Below are positions 24,373 through 30,834 of a DNA stretch of 33,112 bases, piece after piece. Both the position numbers and the translations under genes were made by a program. The stretch is from Myxococcales bacterium (GTDB taxonomy: Bacteria > Myxococcota > Myxococcia > Myxococcales > 40CM-4-68-19), in the NCBI GenBank assembly GCA_020201435.1, contig JAIVGS010000194.1, positions 1-33,112 on the forward strand, written 5' to 3'. The stretch's first letter is position 1, and each line of letters starts with the position of its first letter. The notes beneath the pieces are model-generated. The model worked only from the letters and a program-made list of their open reading frames with translations. It ran no database searches and was not told the origin of the DNA.

Positions 24373-25092
24373 ATGCGACTCGCCCGCGACGATTGCGGCA
24401 GTGGACTGCCGGTGCTGCTCGTGCACGGCTTTCCGACGTCGAGGAGGCTTTGGAAAGACGTCGTTCCGGCGCTCGCGGCCGCGGGATTCCGCGCGATCGC
24501 CCCGGATCTCGCGGGCTACGGCGAGTCCCCCGACGCCGGCGACGTCGGCATGGAGAGCCAGGCGCGCTGGCTGCTCGAGATGCTCGACGAGCTCGGGCTC
24601 GCGCAGGTGTCGGTCGTGGCGCACGACGTCGGGACCGCAGCCGCCCAGATCCTCGCGGTGCGGGAGCCGAAGCGCGTGCGCCGGCTGGTCCTGATCGACG
24701 GCGTTCACGAGACCGAATGGGCGATGTCCGGGGTCTCGAGCATCGTGGGCTGGGATCCCGCTCAGGCGGCCCGGCTGCAGCCGGTGCTGGCGCGCAAGCT
24801 GCGCGCGATCCGGGAGCTGCTCGAGCCGTATGCGGGCGAGACCGGAGGAAACCGGCTGATCCACGCCGCACGCTGCCTCGAGCCGCGCCAGACCGCCGGC
24901 ATGACCGCGCGCCTGCGCGCGACCGGCATTCCGGTGCAAGTGATCTGGGGCGCGGAGGATGCCTGGCTTCCGCTCGAGACGATCGGTCGCCCGCTGGCGG
25001 CGGAGCTCGGGACCGGGGTGAAGGTCTTGCCCGGCGGCCATTTCCTGCCGTTCGAAAACCCGTCCGCGGTCGCGCGCGAGCTGATCGAATGA
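24373..25092 (+). CDS. Alpha/beta hydrolase with Asp nucleophile
   Basis: 239-residue alpha/beta-fold hydrolase. The oxyanion segment is LLVHGFPTSRRLW (15-27), and APDLAGYGES (43-52) is the strand 4 loop. The nucleophile elbow reads VVAHDVGTAAAQ (81-92), so the catalytic residue is Asp85 rather than Ser, as in haloalkane dehalogenases and epoxide hydrolases. The acid is probably in WGAEDAWLP (about 195) and the base is His223 in GGHFLPFENP. The halide-binding Trp usually found next to the nucleophile in dehalogenases (HDWGG) is replaced by Val, so an epoxide hydrolase or another C-O hydrolase is more likely. Start ATG 24373; the ribosome site is weak. It is divergent from the M3 peptidase gene, and its stop is 4 bases from that of the convergent response regulator gene. 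Confidence 0.8.
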   Translation: MRLARDDCGSGLPVLLVHGFPTSRRLWKDVVPALAAAGFRAIAPDLAGYGESPDAGDVGMESQARWLLEMLDELGLAQVSVVAHDVGTAAAQILAVREPKRVRRLVLIDGVHETEWAMSGVSSIVGWDPAQAARLQPVLARKLRAIRELLEPYAGETGGNRLIHAARCLEPRQTAGMTARLRATGIPVQVIWGAEDAWLPLETIGRPLAAELGTGVKVLPGGHFLPFENPSAVARELIE

Positions 25093-25096
25093 GACG

Positions 25097-25615
25097 CTAG
25101 TCGAGCAGCTCGGCTTCCTCGGCCGCGAGGAGCAAAAGCTCGGACTCGATGTCGGCCGGATCGGTCTCGGAGACGAGCTTCTTGCGCACGTCCCGCTGCT
25201 TGCGGCCGAGCTCGATCAGCTGCTGGTTCTCCTCCTGCAGCCGCGCCACCTCGAAGGCGAAGTGGACGATCGTGCGCAGGTCGCGGTTGTTCCACGGCTT
25301 GCGGATGAAGCGGTACACCTCGCTCTCATTGATCGAGCGCAGCGTCGTCTCCGGATCCCGGTCGCCGGTGAGCATGATCCGCACCACCTGCGGGTGCCGG
25401 ACGCGCACCAGCTTGAGGAAGTCGACCCCGGAGAGCCCGGGCATCATCTGGTCGCTGATCACCACCTGGAACGCCTGCTCCTGCAGCATCGTCAGCGCGG
25501 TGGCCCCGTCGCCGGCTTCGACGACGTCGTAGCCGTCCGCCTCCAGCACTCGCCGCAGCGAGCTGCGGACGCCTGCCTCGTCGTCGACGACCAGCAGCCG
25601 GCGCGAATCGCCCAT
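25097..25615 (-). CDS. Orphan response regulator with helical tail
   Basis: 172-residue response regulator. The receiver domain (about 6-122) has the acidic pair Asp11/Asp12 (VVDDE), phosphoacceptor Asp55 in VISDQMMPG, Thr83 (MLTGD) and Lys106 (IRKPWNN). The sequence NRDLRTIVHFAFEVARLQEENQQLIELG leads into a coiled coil (about 120-150) and an acidic Leu-rich end (SELLLLAAEEAELLD). There is no DNA-binding or enzymatic output domain. The receiver plus coiled coil resembles regulators of the RpfG/HupR type cut off after the receiver, or a stand-alone protein acting by contact. It is divergent from the secreted protein/oxidoreductase/antiporter operon (81 bases between starts). No kinase is adjacent; the nearest is at 3804-5159. 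Confidence 0.85.
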   Translation of the reverse strand: MGDSRRLLVVDDEAGVRSSLRRVLEADGYDVVEAGDGATALTMLQEQAFQVVISDQMMPGLSGVDFLKLVRVRHPQVVRIMLTGDRDPETTLRSINESEVYRFIRKPWNNRDLRTIVHFAFEVARLQEENQQLIELGRKQRDVRKKLVSETDPADIESELLLLAAEEAELLD

Positions 25616-25645
25616 CGACCGGATTCGAGGCACAGACGACCGGGC

Positions 25646-25679
25646 TTGACAAGGGGCGCGCGAACATCGGACGTACGTC
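25646..25679 (+). promoter_or_regulatory. TTGACA element and palindrome before operon
   Basis: A perfect -35 hexamer TTGACA (25646-25651) stands before the secreted-protein gene, but no good -10 lies at 16-18 bases (GGACGT at 25669). The perfect palindrome GACGTACGTC (25670-25679) overlaps the expected -10 region, where a regulator could bind. GGGGGA just before ATG 25697 serves as the ribosome site. Confidence 0.35.
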
Positions 25680-25696
25680 TTTTGACCGGGGGACAA

Positions 25697-26149
25697 ATGC
25701 ACATCGCCGGAAAAGTCGTTGTCGCTCTCGTTCTCCTGCCCGCGCTGGCCAAGGCCGACGAGCCGCTGCGGGCGCAGGATTCTGACGTCGCCGGCGTCAA
25801 GGCGGAGGTGCTGCAAGCGCACCGCACCTCCGACGGGATGCTCGAGGTCCGCTGGCGCTGGCACAACACCACCTCCGCGCCGGTGCGCCTGCTCAACAAG
25901 GCCAGCGTCGGCGACGCCCTGAAGAAGGAGACGTACCTCCTCGATGGCGCCAACAAGACGAAGTACCTCGTGGTCCGCGACCAGAAGGGCCACGTGCTCG
26001 CCAGCCCGCTCGCGGACGGCGTCTACCTGAAGCCCGACCAAAGCGCGACCGCCTGGGCGAAGTTCAAGGCGCCGCCGGCGGACGTGGACAAGGTCACGGT
26101 CGTGATCCCGAAGACCCCGCCATTCGACGGCATACCGATCGCGAAGTGA
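25697..26149 (+). CDS. Small secreted beta-sandwich protein
   Basis: 150-residue exported protein. The signal peptide is MHIAGKVVVALVLLPALAKA (1-20). The mature part resembles a small beta-sandwich domain found in some bacterial extracellular proteins: VKAEVLQAHRTSDGMLEVRW, then a W-H-N-T-T-S-A-P segment, KYLVVRDQKGHVLAS, a Pro-Asp-Gln-Ser-Ala turn before AWAKFKAPP, and a closing TPPFDGIPI. No catalytic motif is visible. ATG 25697 has a GGGGGA ribosome site. It is the first gene of the likely operon: its stop lies 15 bases before the start of the molybdopterin oxidoreductase gene, so co-transcription is very likely. Whether it takes part in that system is unknown. Confidence 0.75.
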   Translation: MHIAGKVVVALVLLPALAKADEPLRAQDSDVAGVKAEVLQAHRTSDGMLEVRWRWHNTTSAPVRLLNKASVGDALKKETYLLDGANKTKYLVVRDQKGHVLASPLADGVYLKPDQSATAWAKFKAPPADVDKVTVVIPKTPPFDGIPIAK

Positions 26150-26164
26150 TGGCAAGATGGGCGG

Positions 26165-28405
26165 GTGACGAAGGCGCTGACCATCCCTGAACCCGCCCCG
26201 CTCGTCAGGAAAGAGCCACCCTCGGTAGCGGGCGGGCTTCCGGCGGTGGTCTCGGGAATGAAGCATGCGCTCGGCCAGGCCGGGATCGTTCGCGGCGCGC
26301 GGCTGCTGCGGACGCTGAACCAGTTCGACGGCTACGATTGTCCCGGGTGCGCCTGGCCCGATCCCGACGGGGAGCGCTCGGTCTTCGAGTTCTGCGAGAA
26401 CGGCGCGAAAGCGATCGCGGAGGAGGGCACGCCGCTGCGCGTCGCGCCCGAGTTCTTCGCCCGCCACAGCGTCGCCGAGCTCGCGGCGCAGAGCGACCTC
26501 TGGCTCGGCAAGCAGGGCCGGCTCACCCACCCGATGGTGCTGCGGCCCGGCGCCAGTCACTACGCGCCGCTCCCGTGGGACGAGGCGTTCGCGCTGGTCG
26601 CGGACAAGCTGCGCTCGCTGAAGACGCCCGACGAGGCGGTCTTCTACACCAGTGGCCGCACCAGCAACGAGGCTGCATTCCTGTATCAACTGTTCGCGCG
26701 CGCGCTCGGCACCAACAACCTGCCGGACTGCTCGAACATGTGTCACGAGTCGAGCGGGACGGGCCTCAGCGAAACCATCGGCATCGGCAAGGGCACCGTC
26801 CGTCTCGACGACTTCCTGCACGCCAGGGTGATCGTCGTCATCGGGCAGAACCCGGGGACCAACCACCCGCGCATGCTGACCGCGCTGCAGCAGGCGAAGC
26901 GGGCGGGTGCGAAGATCGTCAGCGTGAACCCGCTGCGCGAAGCCGGGCTCTTGCGGTTCAAGCATCCGCAGGAGGTATTCAAAGGTGCGACGGACCTGAC
27001 CGACCTGTTCCTGCAGGTGCGCATCAACGGCGACGTCGCGCTCCTCCAGGGCCTCGGCAAGGCGCTCTTCGAATCGAAGGCGGTGGACGAGTCGTTCGTC
27101 CGCGACCGCACCGAGAATTACTTGAATTATTCCGCGCACATAGAGCGATCGGATTGGGCGGACATCGTCTTCTCCAGCGGCATCCGGGAGGAATCCATCC
27201 GCGAGGCGGCGGCGCTGCTCGCGTCGACCGACCGGATCATCTTCTGCTGGGCGATGGGTCTCACCCAGCACGAGAACGCGGTCGACAACGTGCGGGAGAT
27301 CGTGAACCTCCTGCTCTTGCGGGGCGCGTTCGGCAAGCCCGGCGCGGGCGTCTGCCCGGTGCGCGGTCACAGCAACGTCCAGGGCGATCGGACGATGGGC
27401 ATCTGGGAAAAGCCGAAGCCCGCGTTTCTCGACGCGCTCGACAAGGCCACCGGGATCAGCGCGCCTCGCAAGCACGGCCTCGATACCGTCGAGGCGATCC
27501 ACGCCCTCCACGACGGCCGGGCGAAGCTCTTCTTCGCCCTCGGCGGGAACTTCGTCTCGGCGACGCCGGACACCGATTACACCGCGGCCGCGCTGCGCCG
27601 GGCGGTCCTGACCGCGCATGTCTCGACCAAGCTGAACCGCTCGCACCTCGTCACCGGCGAGACCGCGCTGATCCTGCCCTGCCTCGGCCGCACCGAGCGC
27701 GACGGCGGCCAGCTCGTCACCACCGAGAACTCGATGGGCGTGGTGCAGACGTCGCGCGGCCGGATGCCGCCCGCGAGCGAGCATCTCTTGTCCGAGCCGG
27801 CGATCGTCGCGCGGCTGGCTGAAAAGACGCTGCCGTCCTCCAAGGTGCGCTGGAACTGGCTGGCCGAGGATTACGACCGGATCCGCGATCTGATCGCGCA
27901 GGTCGTGCCCGGCACCGAAAATTACAACGAGAGAGCGCGACGCCACGGCGGTTTCTACCTTCCCAACGGACCGCGCGAGGGAAAGTTCCTGACGCCCACC
28001 GGCAAGGCCCGCTTCACCGTCCACGATCTGACGCGGAACCAGTTGAAATCAGGGCAATTTCTGATGATGACCGTGCGCAGCCACGACCAGTACAACACCA
28101 CCCTGTACGGCCTCGACGACCGCTATCGCGGCCTGAAAGGCGACCGACGGGTCGTGCTGCTGAACGCCGAGGACGTGGACGCGCTCGGACTGCGCGAGGA
28201 CCAGCGCGTCGACCTCGTCAGCCACTTCCGCGGCGAAACCCGCACCGCACAAAACTTCCGTATCGTCGCGTACGACATTCCGCGCGGTTGCGCGTGCACC
28301 TACTTTCCGGAAGCGAACGCCCTCGTCCCCGCCCGCCACGTCGCGCGCGGCAGCAACACGCCGGCCTCGAAATCGGTCGTGATTACCGTCGAACAGCGCG
28401 CGTAG
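26165..28405 (+). CDS. FdhF/YdeP-family molybdopterin oxidoreductase
   Basis: 746-residue bis-MGD molybdenum (or tungsten) enzyme of the FdhF/YdeP family, related to the formate dehydrogenase alpha subunit. It has no Tat or Sec signal, so it is cytoplasmic. The N-terminus shows YDCPGCAWPDP (58-67) and FCENGAKA, typical of YdeP-like proteins. The canonical four-Cys [4Fe-4S] motif is not complete (Cys59, Cys62 and Cys77 are seen). The molybdenum ligand is probably Cys193, followed by His194 in NMCHESSG, where FdhF has selenocysteine-His. VIGQNPGTNHPRML, GAFGKPGAG and VRGHSNVQGDRTMG are cofactor-binding stretches. The C-terminal MopB domain (about 610-745) has MMTVRSHDQYNTTLYG. Start GTG 26165. 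The substrate of this family is not established, and formate is not certain. The antiporter genes begin 44 bases downstream. Confidence 0.85.
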   Translation: MTKALTIPEPAPLVRKEPPSVAGGLPAVVSGMKHALGQAGIVRGARLLRTLNQFDGYDCPGCAWPDPDGERSVFEFCENGAKAIAEEGTPLRVAPEFFARHSVAELAAQSDLWLGKQGRLTHPMVLRPGASHYAPLPWDEAFALVADKLRSLKTPDEAVFYTSGRTSNEAAFLYQLFARALGTNNLPDCSNMCHESSGTGLSETIGIGKGTVRLDDFLHARVIVVIGQNPGTNHPRMLTALQQAKRAGAKIVSVNPLREAGLLRFKHPQEVFKGATDLTDLFLQVRINGDVALLQGLGKALFESKAVDESFVRDRTENYLNYSAHIERSDWADIVFSSGIREESIREAAALLASTDRIIFCWAMGLTQHENAVDNVREIVNLLLLRGAFGKPGAGVCPVRGHSNVQGDRTMGIWEKPKPAFLDALDKATGISAPRKHGLDTVEAIHALHDGRAKLFFALGGNFVSATPDTDYTAAALRRAVLTAHVSTKLNRSHLVTGETALILPCLGRTERDGGQLVTTENSMGVVQTSRGRMPPASEHLLSEPAIVARLAEKTLPSSKVRWNWLAEDYDRIRDLIAQVVPGTENYNERARRHGGFYLPNGPREGKFLTPTGKARFTVHDLTRNQLKSGQFLMMTVRSHDQYNTTLYGLDDRYRGLKGDRRVVLLNAEDVDALGLREDQRVDLVSHFRGETRTAQNFRIVAYDIPRGCACTYFPEANALVPARHVARGSNTPASKSVVITVEQRA

Positions 28406-28449
28406 CGCCACGCCTTGCCGCGCGGCGCCGGAATACCTACCTCGCGCGA

Positions 28450-28926
28450 GTGCTCCCCTGGCTGGTGCAGTTCACGATCGCGTTCGTGCTCTGGTTCCTC
28501 TACGTCGGCAAGCTGCAGCCGGACGAGGCCGTCTTCGGCGTCGTGGCCTCGGCGATCGCGGCGTTCGCCTCGCGCATCGTCCTGGAGAAGGACATCGCGC
28601 CGCTGCGGGCGGAGTGGCGAGCGGTGGCCCAGATCTGGCGGATGCCGAAGTACATGGTCGTCGGCGGATGGGAGATCGTCGCCGTCCTGCTGAAACAGAT
28701 CTTCCTGCGCAAGCCCGCGGAATCGCTCTTCTACAGCGTGCCGTTCGACACCGGCGGCGACAGCGACGAGGACGCCTTTCGCCGCGCGCTCGCCGTCGGC
28801 TACACCACCGCCACGCCGAACTTCGTGATCGTCGGCATCGACCACGCTCACCGCCGCCTCGTCTACCACCAGATCCAGAAGAGCGACGTCCCGGAGATGA
28901 CCAGGCGGCTCGGAGCGAAAGCATGA
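28450..28926 (+). CDS. mnhE: Mrp/Mbh antiporter subunit E (MnhE/MbhA)
   Basis: 158-residue membrane protein of the MnhE/MrpE family, the first subunit of the cation/H+ antiporter module. N-terminal helices: LPWLVQFTIAFVLWFLYVG and EAVFGVVASAIAAFASRIV. The middle has PKYMVVGGWEIVAVLLKQIF, and the soluble C-terminal domain has the family pattern ALAVGYTTATPNFVIVGID (about 113-131), like the conserved 'TPGT' region. The GTG at 28450 is preferred because the helix starts there; the frame extends upstream into the oxidoreductase gene in another phase. The stop overlaps the start of the F subunit (ATGA). The short gap to the upstream oxidoreductase suggests a single transcript. Confidence 0.85.
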   Translation: MLPWLVQFTIAFVLWFLYVGKLQPDEAVFGVVASAIAAFASRIVLEKDIAPLRAEWRAVAQIWRMPKYMVVGGWEIVAVLLKQIFLRKPAESLFYSVPFDTGGDSDEDAFRRALAVGYTTATPNFVIVGIDHAHRRLVYHQIQKSDVPEMTRRLGAKA

Positions 28927-29177
28927 GCGCGTGGCTCGCGGGAACGACGATCTTCTGCGCCTGCCTCGTCCCCTGCGCAGCGATCTGCCTGCGGGCGAAG
29001 AACGTCTTCGACCGCCTGGTCGCGCTGGAGATGAGTGCGATGCTCGCCGCGCTCGCGATGATCCTCCTCGCCGAGGAGATGAAGCGGCCGATCTTCTTCG
29101 ATCTCGGCCTGACGCTGGCGCTGCTCTCGTTCGGCGGCGGCCTGGTCTTCGCCCGATTTCTCGAGAGGTGGGTGTGA
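28923..29177 (+). CDS. mnhF: Mrp/Mbh antiporter subunit F (MnhF/MbhB)
   Basis: 84-residue protein with three membrane helices, of the MnhF/MrpF family: GTTIFCACLVPCAAICLRA, the conserved NVFDRLVALEMSAMLAALAMILLAEE (N-x-x-D-R motif, about 27-52) and ILFFD-like RPIFFDLGLTLALLSFGGGLVFARFLE. Its length is usual for the family. The ATG at 28923 overlaps the stop of subunit E, and its own stop overlaps the GTG of subunit G (GTGA), so the row is translationally coupled. It is a structural part of the ion-translocating module. Confidence 0.88.
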   Translation: MSAWLAGTTIFCACLVPCAAICLRAKNVFDRLVALEMSAMLAALAMILLAEEMKRPIFFDLGLTLALLSFGGGLVFARFLERWV

Positions 29178-29494
29178 TCGCCTGCGTCGCATCCATCTTC
29201 GTCTACCTCGCGGCTGCGTGCGCGGTCTTCGGCGCGCTCGGCATCTGGCTGATGCGCGACCCGTACCAGCGCCTGCACTACATCACGCTGCCGGCGGTGT
29301 TTTCCTCACTTTTCATCACCATCGCCGTGTTCCTGCGCGAGCCGCAGAAGCAGGCCGGCGGCAAGGTCGCGCTCGCGGCGCTGGTCCTCTTCGCGCTCAA
29401 CTCGATCGTGACCCATGCGACCGCGCGCGCGGCCTGGGTCTACGAGCACGGCTGCTGGCCGCCGAAAGACCCGCCTCCAGAGCCTCCGAAATGA
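29174..29494 (+). CDS. mnhG: Mrp/Mbh antiporter subunit G (MnhG/MbhC)
   Basis: 106-residue membrane protein of the MnhG/MrpG family. Three helices: ACVASIFVYLAAACAVFGALGIWL, ITLPAVFSSLFITIAVFL and VALAALVLFALNSIVTHATARAA. The signature LMRDPYQRLHYITLP (about 28-42) corresponds to the L-x-R-x-P-D-x-Y-x-R-L-H motif of the family, and the late SIVTHATARAA corresponds to 'PxxxHxxARAA'. The GTG at 29174 overlaps the F stop; the end overlaps the start of the next gene (ATGA). Confidence 0.88.
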   Translation: MIACVASIFVYLAAACAVFGALGIWLMRDPYQRLHYITLPAVFSSLFITIAVFLREPQKQAGGKVALAALVLFALNSIVTHATARAAWVYEHGCWPPKDPPPEPPK

Positions 29495-29742
29495 TCGCTC
29501 CGCTGCAGTGGCTGCTGTTTCTCTTGCTCGCGGTCACTGGACCGGCCGTCGTCCTCACCCGCGAGCCGGTGGCCCAGGCGGTGACGGTGAGCTTCTACGG
29601 GATCGTGCTCGCGCTGGTCTTCTTCCTCCACCAGGCGCCCGACGTCGCGCTCTCGCAGATCGTGGTCGGCGCGGTCGCGCTGCCGCTCATGATCCTGCTC
29701 GCCGTCGCCAAGGTGAAGCGCAAGGAGGCTTCCCGGAAATGA
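29491..29742 (+). CDS. MbhD-like subunit (MrpA C-terminal part, DUF4040)
   Basis: 83-residue membrane protein equivalent to MbhD of archaeal Mbh complexes and to the helices after the antiporter domain in MrpA. Three helices: PLQWLLFLLLAVTGPAVVL, VTVSFYGIVLALVFFL and VALSQIVVGAVALPLMILLAVAK, with the family motif APDVALSQIVVG (about 49-60). In MrpA this stretch is part of one large protein; here it is a separate gene, as in the Mbh/Mbx lineage. The ATG at 29491 overlaps the G stop and its TGA overlaps the next ATG (ATGA). Confidence 0.82.
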   Translation: MIAPLQWLLFLLLAVTGPAVVLTREPVAQAVTVSFYGIVLALVFFLHQAPDVALSQIVVGAVALPLMILLAVAKVKRKEASRK

Positions 29743-30485
29743 AGGCCCGGCTCGTCCTCTTCGGCATCGGTGCCCTCGGCTTCGCCGCGGTCTGGTTCGC
29801 GGGCGCGCGCAAGCTCGATCCGATGGGCAGCTACCACGGCGCCTACGGCGAGATCCTGAACGCCGTCTCCGTACCGGAACGTCACTCGACCAACGTCGTC
29901 TCGGCGGTGAACTTCGACTACCGCGGCCTCGACACGCTCGGCGAGGAGTTCATCCTCTACATCTCGGTCGTCGCCGTGGCGGCCATCCTCCGGAAACAGA
30001 AAGACGAGGAGGAGGAAGACGAGGACGAGGCGCCCACCCAGTTGCGCGAGGCGCCCGACAGCGACGCGGTGCGGCTGTTCGGCGTGGGGCTGGTGCCGGT
30101 CACGGTGATCTTCGGGCTCTACATGATCTCGCACGGGTCGGTCTCGCCCGGCGGCGGGTTCCAGGGCGGCGTCGTGCTCGCTACGGTTCCCCTCGTCGTC
30201 TATCTCTGCGCCGGCGCGAAGACATATCTGAGAATCGCGCCGCCCGCGCTGGCCAAGGGCGGCGAAGGTCTCGGCGCCGCCGGATACGCGCTCATCGGCT
30301 GTCTCGGCGTCCTGGCCGGCAAGAAGTTTCTCGAGAACGTGGTGCCGCTCGGCACGCCCGGCGAAGCCTGGTCGGCCGGCACGATCACGCTCTTGAACCT
30401 GACCGTCGGCGTCGCGGTCGGCACCGGATTCGTCGAGCTGATCTCGAGCTTCGTCGAGGAGCTCCTGCGAAAGGCGGAGAAGTGA
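29739..30485 (+). CDS. MbhE-MnhB fusion subunit
   Basis: 248-residue fusion. Residues 1-86 match MbhE (last part of MrpA): an N-terminal helix, then STNVVSAVNFDYRGLDTLGEE (50-70) and a helix ending in ILRKQ. An acidic linker (87-110, run of Glu/Asp) joins it to an MnhB/MrpB/MbhF domain (111-245), which has FGVGLVPVTVIFGLYMISHG and the signature SPGGGFQGGVVLA (136-148), plus three more helices. In P. furiosus Mbh and in Mrp these two parts are separate or joined differently; fusion of MbhE with MnhB is reported in several bacterial annotations as 'MnhB domain-containing protein'. The ATG at 29739 overlaps the previous stop, and the TGA overlaps the C-subunit ATG by one base (TGATG). Confidence 0.82.
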   Translation: MKARLVLFGIGALGFAAVWFAGARKLDPMGSYHGAYGEILNAVSVPERHSTNVVSAVNFDYRGLDTLGEEFILYISVVAVAAILRKQKDEEEEDEDEAPTQLREAPDSDAVRLFGVGLVPVTVIFGLYMISHGSVSPGGGFQGGVVLATVPLVVYLCAGAKTYLRIAPPALAKGGEGLGAAGYALIGCLGVLAGKKFLENVVPLGTPGEAWSAGTITLLNLTVGVAVGTGFVELISSFVEELLRKAEK

Positions 30486-30832
30486 TGCTCGGTCATCTCC
30501 CGTACGCGCTCGCGGCGTGGCTGATCCTCTGGGGGCTGTACGGCATCGTCACCAGCCGAAACCTGATCCACCTGGTCATCTGCCTCGCCGTGCTCCAGAC
30601 GTCTACGTACTTGATTTTACTCGCGATTGGATACAAGGCCGGAGCGGTCGCGCCGATCTACGCCGACATGCCGGCCGGGACTGTGGCGGTCGATCCGGTG
30701 GTGCAGGCGCTGATGCTCACCGACATCGTCGTCGAGGCGACGGTGGTGGCCCTGCTCCTCGCGATCGCGGTGCAGGCGCACGAGCGGGGCGGCTCGCTCG
30801 ATCCGGCCAGGCTCTGCGCCTTGAAAGGGTGA
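30485..30832 (+). CDS. mnhC: Mrp/Mbh antiporter subunit C (MnhC/MbhG, NuoK-like)
   Basis: 115-residue protein with three helices, homologous to NuoK of complex I. Helix 1 is LPYALAAWLILWGLYGIV, helix 2 RNLIHLVICLAVLQTSTYLILLAIGY, and helix 3 DIVVEATVVALLLAIAVQAHE. The conserved PVVQALMLTDIVVEATVVAL (about 76-95) includes the Glu used for proton transfer in this family. A GTG at 30482 lies just before the ATG and is an equally possible start. It is translationally coupled to the genes on both sides. Confidence 0.88.
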   Translation: MLGHLPYALAAWLILWGLYGIVTSRNLIHLVICLAVLQTSTYLILLAIGYKAGAVAPIYADMPAGTVAVDPVVQALMLTDIVVEATVVALLLAIAVQAHERGGSLDPARLCALKG

Positions 30833-30834
30833 CC

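Noticed and set aside
25097-28024. 975-residue minus frame running from the oxidoreductase region into the response regulator
   Set aside because: Only the last 172 codons, from ATG 25615, give a recognisable receiver; the upstream part is antisense to the oxidoreductase and secreted-protein genes.
26165-28405. Calling the oxidoreductase a formate dehydrogenase
   Set aside because: The YdeP-like N-terminus, incomplete iron-sulfur motif, and lack of FdhD or electron-transfer genes nearby do not allow a substrate to be assigned.
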